Of a DNA stretch of 5,115 nucleotides, positions 1 to 5,115 are shown piece after piece (positions within the stretch are counted from its first letter, which is position 1; every line of letters begins with the position of its first letter). A model generated the notes under the pieces. That model was not told the origin of the DNA and ran no database searches. It saw only the letters and a program-made list of their open reading frames with translations. This DNA comes from Gammaproteobacteria bacterium (lineage in GTDB: Bacteria; Pseudomonadota; Gammaproteobacteria; Arenicellales; DRJH01): contig DRJH01000330.1 in assembly GCA_011052285.1 (NCBI GenBank), positions 1 through 5,115 on the forward strand. The letters are read 5' to 3'. Both the position numbers and the translations under genes were made by a program.

Positions 1-1230
1 GATTTGCAGGTCCTGTGTGGTCCCGAGAACCTTACGTTTCATGCCGTAGCCACCGCCCCAGGCGAGTCCGGTAATATGCAGGAGTTGCCCAAAGGCATAG
101 GTCAAGATCTGGATTTTGGCCCATCTCAGGTTGGGTTTGGTAAAACCAAAGCCGGGTAGCCAGTAGTAGGTCATGGCCATGAATGCCATGGTGATGGCGA
201 CCGTGGAGCCATGGTAGTGGGCGGTAATCAAGGTGCTGCTGGTGCCGATAAACAGCCCGAGGATACCACCCACAGCAAACAGCAGTAGTGAACAGAGCAA
301 GCCCAGATAGAGGTGCCTGTTATCAGTGGAGGGGGCCGGGCATTTCAACACAGCCCACAGTACCGCAATGCCGATCACAAACGGGGTGATGCCATTGCCA
401 TCCTCCATCAAGCGGACAAAGAAAAGGACGAATTCGGGTTCGCCACTGCGGTATTGAACAAAAGGCAGAAAAGAAAACAGCACAATAACCAGGCTGAAGG
501 CTAATGCAGCAAACAAAATTCTTGAGCTAAGCGGAGTTTTCAACCCACAAAGATTCATCAACCACAGCCAGCAGACTGCCAGCAATGCGGTATGGGTGAA
601 TTGCAGAATATGACCACCGGCCCAGAACAGTGGTTCATAATAGGCTCGGTGCAGGAGGTCACCGGATAGCTGCAGCCAACTCCAAAACAGTGCCAGTATG
701 GAGAGCAGTGTGGTCACGGCTGCAGTCCAGATCGCGAATCGCAGGGTACCTTGCGGGTCATCACGAAAGGTACTCTTAAGTGGTATGAAGATGATGCTGC
801 GCAGGGCCAGGATCAGAATTCCACCACCAAAAACAATCATACCCTTGATGAAATAGCGATTTTCCAGCATTGGTACATAGTTATTGGTCAGGGGATTGGC
901 TTTACCGGTAAGCGGTGATATGGCAACCAGAATACCTCCAGCTATAACCAGCACTAATGCCAGCCAGGCGCTGCCGCTGGCACGGTTGGTCGAGTTTAAG
1001 GTCCAGAAAACCCCACCGATGGCGAGTAACCACCATAGCACAGTGAAATCCACGTGAAGCACCAGTGCGGTGTAAAAAAAATCTTTCCAGGGCATGTCAT
1101 AAGTTGTTCGGGCCAGTGCCAGCAGCAAGGGATAAATCCCGGAGGCGAGAAGAAAGCCGACCGCCACATACAACCAGGCAACGGCAATTTTATCTTTAGG
1201 CTTTTCGTTCAAGGGGAGGAAATAGTTCAT
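1..1230 (-). CDS. Heme-copper oxidase-family subunit I, divergent (possible nitric oxide reductase type); 3' end outside window
   Basis: The reading frame runs from ATG at 1230 to the left edge: 410 residues without a stop, cut before its C-terminus (family members are usually about 450 to 560). The protein is strongly hydrophobic, with roughly ten or eleven membrane helices visible. Heme ligands can be placed. H59 (LVLHVDF) fits the low-spin heme ligand of helix 2. H338 and H340 (AHYHGST) fit the helix 10 HxH pair for high-spin and low-spin heme. Helix 6 reads LFWAGGHILQF (H207 to F211) where oxygen reductases have LFW..GHPEVY, so the cross-linked tyrosine is Phe. No histidine occurs between residues 214 and 305, where the CuB His-His pair normally lies about 50 residues after the first ligand. 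The family assignment is firm. The reaction is not: by inference it may be NO reduction at the inner membrane, with electrons from the CuA subunit encoded just upstream. A weak AGAGAA lies before the start. Automatic annotation would probably call it cytochrome c oxidase subunit I. Confidence 0.85.
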   Translation of the reverse strand, partial: MNYFLPLNEKPKDKIAVAWLYVAVGFLLASGIYPLLLALARTTYDMPWKDFFYTALVLHVDFTVLWWLLAIGGVFWTLNSTNRASGSAWLALVLVIAGGILVAISPLTGKANPLTNNYVPMLENRYFIKGMIVFGGGILILALRSIIFIPLKSTFRDDPQGTLRFAIWTAAVTTLLSILALFWSWLQLSGDLLHRAYYEPLFWAGGHILQFTHTALLAVCWLWLMNLCGLKTPLSSRILFAALAFSLVIVLFSFLPFVQYRSGEPEFVLFFVRLMEDGNGITPFVIGIAVLWAVLKCPAPSTDNRHLYLGLLCSLLLFAVGGILGLFIGTSSTLITAHYHGSTVAITMAFMAMTYYWLPGFGFTKPNLRWAKIQILTYAFGQLLHITGLAWGGGYGMKRKVLGTTQDLQI

Positions 1231-1272
1231 CGGGTTTTCTCTGTTAGAAAGTAGTAATCATTCTTGGAGTAA

Positions 1273-1809
1273 TCAGCCTTGGGGAGGTGCATCGGTAACT
1301 AGCAGTTGGCTCGTCATAGAGGCATGGCCAATGCCACACCACTCACCGCAAAGTAGCTGGAAACGCCCTGCTTTATCCGGTGTAAACTTCACTACCTTAA
1401 ATTCGTCCGGCTTGATACGATACATCAGGCGTAGCTCGTGAACCACGATGGCGTGGCGCATATCCAGGCTCGCCAGGTGCAGACGATACGGCTTTCCCCG
1501 CTCCAGCTCAAGAATGTAGTGTCCCCAGTTGTAATTTCGGGCCAGCAGATAGATATCAGAGCCAGCGGGTGGGTGGACGATAGGAATGCCCCGCTCACGG
1601 CGTACGGTATAACGGGAAACCATTTTGTTGACTTGTTCCCTAAAGGCATTAATTTGGCCCGGGACAATTTTCTGTTTCGTAACTTTGGCGTTGGGTTGGT
1701 GCTGGCTGACGTATCTGGAGAGAAGGCCAATCAGCAAAGCAAAGGTCAATGCGATACCGAGCAGCAGGCCTGTGTTGACACGCTTTTTTGTTGGTATCCC
1801 TTTGTTCAC
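1273..1809 (-). CDS. Cytochrome c oxidase subunit II-like protein with complete CuA site
   Basis: The product has 178 residues with one N-terminal membrane anchor (about 13 to 32) and then a periplasmic cupredoxin domain. The CuA site is complete: H119 (DMRHA), C154, E156, C158, H162 and M165 in the motif CGEWCGIGHASM. The 35-residue spacing from H119 to C154 matches that of the short ba3-type subunit II of Thermus (from memory of that protein), and a single anchor also fits that type rather than the two-helix mitochondrial type. It should accept electrons from a soluble cytochrome c or copper protein and pass them to subunit I, whose gene follows 42 bases downstream on the same strand. The start is GTG at 1809 with a weak AGAAAG about 9 bases ahead, and the stop is TGA. 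A perfect TATAAT lies upstream. Identification as a CuA subunit II is secure; which oxidase or reductase class it serves is inferred from its partner. Confidence 0.9.
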   Translation of the reverse strand: MNKGIPTKKRVNTGLLLGIALTFALLIGLLSRYVSQHQPNAKVTKQKIVPGQINAFREQVNKMVSRYTVRRERGIPIVHPPAGSDIYLLARNYNWGHYILELERGKPYRLHLASLDMRHAIVVHELRLMYRIKPDEFKVVKFTPDKAGRFQLLCGEWCGIGHASMTSQLLVTDAPPQG

Positions 1810-1853
1810 TGGTGGATTCTTTCTGGTGTGCGAAGCGGCTCTTGACGCGGAGC

Positions 1854-1882
1854 ATTATAGCCCAGCGTAGTGGCAGGGAACA
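1854..1882 (-). promoter_or_regulatory. Candidate sigma70 promoter for the subunit II-subunit I operon
   Basis: On the minus strand a perfect -10 hexamer TATAAT lies at 1859 to 1854. With a 17-base spacer the -35 position (1882 to 1877) reads TGTTCC, a poor match to TTGACA, so the promoter may depend on an activator. Transcription would start near 1846, leaving an untranslated leader of about 37 bases before the GTG at 1809. Only the hexamer is seen; promoter activity is inferred from its position. Confidence 0.45.
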
Positions 1883-1903
1883 GGCTCGGACAGACACAGT
1901 CGA

Positions 1904-1920
1904 ATGAATTCAACATGAAT
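1904..1920. repeat. Short direct repeat ATGAAT-N5-ATGAAT in the divergent control region
   Basis: Two copies of ATGAAT start 11 bases apart (1904 and 1915), one helical turn, between the oxidase-like operon and the gene at 1990. They lie about 60 to 75 bases upstream of the predicted minus-strand transcription start, a common distance for an activator. The second copy contains an in-frame ATG (1915) that is also a possible but less likely start for the plus-strand gene. Repeats this short can arise by chance. Confidence 0.25.
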
Positions 1921-1989
1921 ATGCTATCCTACCTGATGAAGAGTCCCTCAATGGGCGGTAGCCACTTTTTTAACGAGCACCCTACAACG

Positions 1990-2544
1990 ATGACAGAACA
2001 GAAGAGACAGATATCCAATAAATTTCTTGCCACGGTGCTGGTTGGTATTGCCACGGCTCTGTTTGGTACCTTGGCTGTGCTCTTTTATCTTGGCTTGTTT
2101 ACCCGTGTTGATGTTGAACGAGTACAGGCTCCATCCTACCGGATTGCTTATCTACCGCACGTTGGCCCCTATAATCAAATTGAACCAACAATAAAACGTG
2201 TTGCGCAATCTTTGGAAAAAGCAGGACTTGTGGCGAAAACGGCCTTTGCCCTGCTGCTGGATGATAATGGTCAGGTCAAGCCGGAAAATCGCCGTAGTAA
2301 GACTGGATACCTTCTGTCTGATCGGGCCGTTGTGCCGACAGATTTGCAGGAAGGTTTGATTCAGCCCAGAGAGGTGCTACGAGTGCGGTTTTCCGGTGGT
2401 ACCCTGATGGGTTCGTATAAAGCCTATCAGGCGATGAAGGAGTGGGCTTCCGTACGGGGCTATCAGCTGTTGCTGCCAGCCCTGGAGATTTATCCGCCCG
2501 GGGATCCGAAAGAATATCAGTTGGGAATCCGCAAAAAATCGTAA
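1990..2544 (+). CDS. Membrane-anchored GyrI-like small-molecule-binding domain protein
   Basis: From ATG at 1990 the product has 184 residues: a short charged N-terminus (MTEQKRQ), one membrane helix (about 13 to 37), and a soluble domain like the GyrI/AraC effector-binding fold. Signs of the fold are RIAYLPHVGPY (51 to 61) and LEIYPP (165 to 170), whose E166 sits where this superfamily places its ligand-contacting glutamate. There is no DNA-binding domain, so it is not an AraC or MerR-type regulator itself. The helix probably acts as a signal anchor, with the domain outside the cytoplasm. The frame stays open upstream to about 1870. Other starts are ATG at 1915, 1936 and 1951, the last with an AAGAG about 8 bases ahead. 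I prefer 1990 because it places the anchor directly at the N-terminus, although its ribosome site is weak. It is divergent from the oxidase-like operon. Ligand and role are unknown. Confidence 0.75.
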   Translation: MTEQKRQISNKFLATVLVGIATALFGTLAVLFYLGLFTRVDVERVQAPSYRIAYLPHVGPYNQIEPTIKRVAQSLEKAGLVAKTAFALLLDDNGQVKPENRRSKTGYLLSDRAVVPTDLQEGLIQPREVLRVRFSGGTLMGSYKAYQAMKEWASVRGYQLLLPALEIYPPGDPKEYQLGIRKKS

Positions 2545-2682
2545 TCCCTTAGGAGGTTCGTTCTCGGACAACCTTCAAGGCCTGTATATTGCACTACCTG
2601 CAACGGCGTGGCTATCACCGGAACTTTGTGAATTATGCTACACTCCAAGCATCATGTACTGTAATGCTAAGTCTTTGAGTGT
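2545..2682 (+). promoter_or_regulatory. Intergenic region with candidate promoter for the beta-oxidation operon
   Basis: No gene is supported in this 138-base gap. The best promoter candidate is an extended -10, TGC followed by TACACT (2636 to 2644), about 40 bases before the thiolase start. No good -35 stands 17 bases upstream, which is tolerable for an extended -10. Three copies of ATGCT surround it: 2635 to 2639 and 2664 to 2668 on the plus strand, and 2648 to 2652 inverted. The first overlaps the -10, so they could form an operator. No clear fatty-acid regulator site of the GAAAC-N4-GTTTC type is visible. A 7-base-pair stem (2552 to 2558 with 2570 to 2576, one G-T pair) lies just after the upstream gene, but it has no T-run and is not a convincing terminator. 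Confidence 0.35.
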
Positions 2683-3972
2683 GTGATGTATACAGGCCGT
2701 CCCGTGATGGTAGTCGATGGCAGACGCACGCCGTTTCTCAAGGTAGCAGGCGAACCGGGGCCGTTTCGTGCAGCTGATCTGGCGACAGCAGCCAGTCGTA
2801 CGCTGTTGTTGGCACAGCCTTTTGAGCCTACTGCATTTGATGAGGTCATTTTCGGCTGTGTTATTCCAGGGCCGGATGAAGTCAATATCGCTCGTGTGAT
2901 CGCCCTGCGCAGTGGCTGCGGTGACCAGGTGCCAGCCTGGACGGTACAACGCAATTGTGCTTCCGGGATGCAGGCATTGGATGCGGCGGCCATGAACATC
3001 AGCAGTGGTCGCTCCGAGATGGTATTGGCAGGTGGTGTTGAGGCGATGAGTCATGCGCCATTATTGTGGCAGGAGTCGATGGTGGCTTGGTTGGCTCGCC
3101 TGAACAGTGCCCGCGGCTGGCAGCAAAAGCTGCAGGCCGTGCTGGCACTACGCCCCCGATATTTGAAACCGATCATCGGTTTGTTGCGGGGCCTGCGCGA
3201 CCCGGTGGTTGGACTTTCCATGGGCCAGACGGCAGAGAAAATTGCTCAACAATTTGGTATCGATCGCGAGGCCATGGATGCCTATGCCGTGGAATCACAT
3301 CGACGATTAGCTGCGGCGCAGGATGAAGGACGATTGCAGGAAATTGTGCCCTTGTTTGATCAGCAAGGCCATGTTTATGATGCGGATACCGGTCTGCGCC
3401 GCGACAGCTCCATGCAGGCTTTAGCGAAGTTGCGTCCGGTGTTCGATCCCGTGGGTGGACGTGTTACTGCAGGTAACAGCGCCCAGATTACTGATGGGGC
3501 TGCGGTCCTGATACTGGCCAGCGAAGCGTCCGTAAAACGTTACGACCTACCTGTACTGGGGCGCCTGGTCGATTGCCAATGGTCCGCATTGGACCCGGCC
3601 TCTATGGGTCTTGGGCCGGTGCATGCAGTCACTGCCATGTTGAAGCGTCGTCGTCGCAAACTTGACGACATCGATTACTGGGAGATCAACGAGGCTTTCT
3701 CAGCGCAGATGTTGAGCTGCCTGGCCGCGTGGCAAGACCCCGGTTATTGCCGGCAATATCTCGGCCTTAAAACAGCCTTCGGTACAATTGATCGTGAACG
3801 TCTGAATGTTGATGGTGGTGGGATCGGTATCGGCCATCCGGTTGGGGCCACGGGTGCACGCATCGTGCTGCATTTATTGCACACCCTGCAGCAGCACCAG
3901 GCTAAGACCGGCATCGCCAGCCTGTGTATCGGTGGCGGCCAGGGCGGTGCCATGATGGTCGAGAGGGTGTAA
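2683..3972 (+). CDS. fadI: 3-ketoacyl-CoA thiolase (acetyl-CoA C-acyltransferase), FadI-like
   Basis: This is the beta subunit of the fatty acid oxidation complex. It cleaves 3-ketoacyl-CoA with CoA into acetyl-CoA and a shortened acyl-CoA. The 429 residues are close to the length of E. coli FadI (436). All catalytic parts are present: nucleophile C92 in RNCASGMQAL, N336 in NEAFSAQ, H385 in GIGIGHPVGATGAR, and the acid/base C415 in CIGGGQGGAM. A long basic, hydrophobic insertion (about residues 129 to 176) before GLSMGQTAEKIAQQFGI matches the extra loop of FadI and the mitochondrial trifunctional beta subunit, which helps membrane or complex contact. NEAF is as in FadA-type thiolases, where E. 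coli FadI has HEAF. The frame begins with GTG at 2683 directly followed by ATG at 2686; either could be used and ATG is the likelier. No strong ribosome site is seen. The alpha-subunit gene follows after 6 bases. Thiolase is certain; the FadI subgroup rests on the loop and gene order. Confidence 0.93.
   Translation: MMYTGRPVMVVDGRRTPFLKVAGEPGPFRAADLATAASRTLLLAQPFEPTAFDEVIFGCVIPGPDEVNIARVIALRSGCGDQVPAWTVQRNCASGMQALDAAAMNISSGRSEMVLAGGVEAMSHAPLLWQESMVAWLARLNSARGWQQKLQAVLALRPRYLKPIIGLLRGLRDPVVGLSMGQTAEKIAQQFGIDREAMDAYAVESHRRLAAAQDEGRLQEIVPLFDQQGHVYDADTGLRRDSSMQALAKLRPVFDPVGGRVTAGNSAQITDGAAVLILASEASVKRYDLPVLGRLVDCQWSALDPASMGLGPVHAVTAMLKRRRRKLDDIDYWEINEAFSAQMLSCLAAWQDPGYCRQYLGLKTAFGTIDRERLNVDGGGIGIGHPVGATGARIVLHLLHTLQQHQAKTGIASLCIGGGQGGAMMVERV
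3961..3967 (+). promoter_or_regulatory. Ribosome binding site of the alpha-subunit gene
   Basis: GAGAGGG lies in the last codons of the thiolase gene, 11 bases before the ATG at 3979. The site sits inside the upstream coding sequence, which points to translational coupling of the two subunits and supports ATG 3979 as the start. Confidence 0.5.
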
Positions 3973-3978
3973 ACATTC

Positions 3979-5115
3979 ATGCCCAGTAGCGACCAAAAAA
4001 ACCAGCCATCCTGGCGGCTCCAAACGGATGATCACGAGATCGCCTGGCTGTGGCTTGATGCCCCGGAATCTTCAGTGAATTCACTCAACCAGCAGATCCT
4101 CGAGAGCCTGGGCGCGCAACTCGACAAGCTGCAGCAGGCGCCGCCTAAGGGCTTGATCATTGCCTCCGACAAAGCAGCCGGTTTTGTTGCCGGTGCTGAT
4201 GTTAAGTCTATTGCCGGGGTCATTGACCGGGCGCAGGCCTTGGCTTTTATGACGCTGGCACATGAGGTATTTCTAAAGCTGGCAGAATTTCCGGTACCCA
4301 CCTGTGCCCGTATTCATGGTCATTGCCTGGGTGGTGGGCTGGAAATGGCTCTGGCTTGTCGGTACCGGGTTGCAGAAGATGCACCGAGTACACGACTGGG
4401 CTTTCCCGAAGTGATGTTGGGCATTCATCCGGGTTTCGGTGGAGTGGCCCGCAGTATCCGCCTGCTCGGTGCACCGTCCGCTATGGCGTTAATGCTCAGT
4501 GGTCGGCAAATTTCGGCGAGTCGGGCCCGGCGGATCGGCCTGGTCGACCAGATTGTGCCACACCGGCACCTGGATCGGGTTACCCGGCAATGCTTGCTGA
4601 GTAATCGTCCGCTTCAGGTGCCGGGTTTTCTCCCGGCATTGGCGGACAAACCGGTATTTCGGCACGTCACAGCAACCTATTTGCGCCACCAACTTAGCTT
4701 GCGCCATCTTCAAGCGAAACATTACCCTGCACCGTATGCCCTGATCGATATCTGGTCCCGTCACGGTGCGGCTAATGACAGTCTGTTTGATGCCGAGAGA
4801 AGCTCCGTTGCCGATCTTGTAATGGGGGACAGTGCACAGAACCTGCTGCGGCTGTTCCTGCTGCAGCAACGGCTCAAGGGGTTGGCTGACAAGGCACCAG
4901 CGAATATCCGCTTCAGCCATGTTCATGTTATCGGTGCAGGAGTCATGGGTGGAGATATTGCTGCCTGGTGTGCACTGCAAGGCATGCAGGTGACCTTGCA
5001 GGATATGTCGGAGCAGGTGATTGGACGTGCACTGGCCCGGGCGCGGCAATTGGCCATGAAAAAGCTTCACAAAACCCACCTGGTGACCGCTTTTATGGAC
5101 CGTTTGCAACCGGAC
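3979..5115 (+). CDS. fadJ: Fatty acid oxidation complex alpha subunit, FadJ/FadB type; 3' end outside window
   Basis: This is a bifunctional enzyme: an N-terminal enoyl-CoA hydratase/isomerase domain and a C-terminal NAD-dependent 3-hydroxyacyl-CoA dehydrogenase. The window holds 379 residues of about 700. In the hydratase domain (about 15 to 195) FVAGADV (69 to 75) and HCLGGGLE (115 to 122) form the oxyanion hole region. The two catalytic glutamates are E122 and E144 (GFPEVMLGIHPGFGG), corresponding to E119 and E139 of E. coli FadB. The linker has the conserved KHYPAP (247 to 252). The dehydrogenase begins at VHVIGAGVMGG (315 to 325), whose GxGxxG binds NAD; D342 is placed to hold the adenine ribose. 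The NAD motif reads GGD where relatives have GGG (D326). Spacing between the domains equals that of FadB. Thiolase-first order resembles fadIJ, not fadBA, hence the symbol, but FadB-like homologues cannot be excluded. The rest of the dehydrogenase, including its catalytic His-Glu pair, lies outside the window. Confidence 0.92.
   Translation, partial: MPSSDQKNQPSWRLQTDDHEIAWLWLDAPESSVNSLNQQILESLGAQLDKLQQAPPKGLIIASDKAAGFVAGADVKSIAGVIDRAQALAFMTLAHEVFLKLAEFPVPTCARIHGHCLGGGLEMALACRYRVAEDAPSTRLGFPEVMLGIHPGFGGVARSIRLLGAPSAMALMLSGRQISASRARRIGLVDQIVPHRHLDRVTRQCLLSNRPLQVPGFLPALADKPVFRHVTATYLRHQLSLRHLQAKHYPAPYALIDIWSRHGAANDSLFDAERSSVADLVMGDSAQNLLRLFLLQQRLKGLADKAPANIRFSHVHVIGAGVMGGDIAAWCALQGMQVTLQDMSEQVIGRALARARQLAMKKLHKTHLVTAFMDRLQPD

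Noticed and set aside
1438..1845. Plus-strand open frame of 135 codons across subunit II
   Set aside because: It is antisense to the CuA subunit, whose ligand motif is complete; its translation shows no coherent features.
1842..1870. Plus-strand promoter starting with TTGACG at 1842 for the GyrI-like gene
   Set aside because: At normal spacing the -10 position reads GCGTAG, which is too poor; TTGACG alone is not enough.
2551..2576. Possible terminator hairpin after the GyrI-like gene (GGAGGTT pairing with AACCTTC)
   Set aside because: The stem is only 7 pairs with a G-T pair and an 11-base loop, and no T-run follows on either strand.
2550..2677. Strong Shine-Dalgarno-like TTAGGAGG followed by a short open frame with a protein-like stretch (LHYLQRRGYHRNFVNYAT)
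   Set aside because: No ATG or GTG start lies at a usable distance; the first TTG (2589) is more than 30 bases away and would give only about 29 residues.
2638..3054. Minus-strand open frame of 138 codons at the thiolase start
   Set aside because: It is antisense to the conserved nucleophile region of the thiolase and has no recognisable motif.
4489..5109. Long minus-strand open frame of 206 codons opposite the alpha-subunit gene
   Set aside because: It lies opposite clear hydratase and dehydrogenase domains with conserved catalytic motifs, and its translation has no recognisable domain.

Overview
The window reads as a stretch of gammaproteobacterial chromosome. Support is indirect: moderate GC, Gram-negative style genes, and a thiolase-then-alpha-subunit gene order as in the enterobacterial fadIJ operon. 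Genus cannot be judged from the sequence. There is no RNA gene, CRISPR array or insertion sequence in view, and every gene looks intact apart from those cut by the window edges.

Left part (1 to 1809, minus strand): a two-gene respiratory operon. A short CuA-bearing subunit II (start 1809) is followed after 42 bases by a polytopic heme-copper oxidase subunit I (start 1230), which runs off the left edge. Subunit I keeps the histidines expected to bind two hemes. It lacks the usual His-His copper pair and the active-site tyrosine of oxygen reductases. That makes it a divergent member of the superfamily, most plausibly one of the unconventional nitric oxide reductase types rather than an ordinary terminal oxidase.

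Middle (1810 to 2682): a divergent control region, then a plus-strand gene (1990 to 2544) for a membrane-anchored protein with a GyrI-like small-molecule-binding domain, then a 138-base gap that probably holds the promoter of the next operon.

Right part (2683 to the end, plus strand): a fatty acid beta-oxidation operon. A FadI-like 3-ketoacyl-CoA thiolase is followed 6 bases later by the multifunctional alpha subunit (enoyl-CoA hydratase plus 3-hydroxyacyl-CoA dehydrogenase, FadJ/FadB type), cut by the right edge. The two should form one complex that carries out the last three steps of each beta-oxidation cycle. Reducing equivalents from such catabolism feed the respiratory chain, but nothing in the sequence links this operon directly to the oxidase-like operon.

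The item most worth following up is the unusual active site of the subunit I protein.
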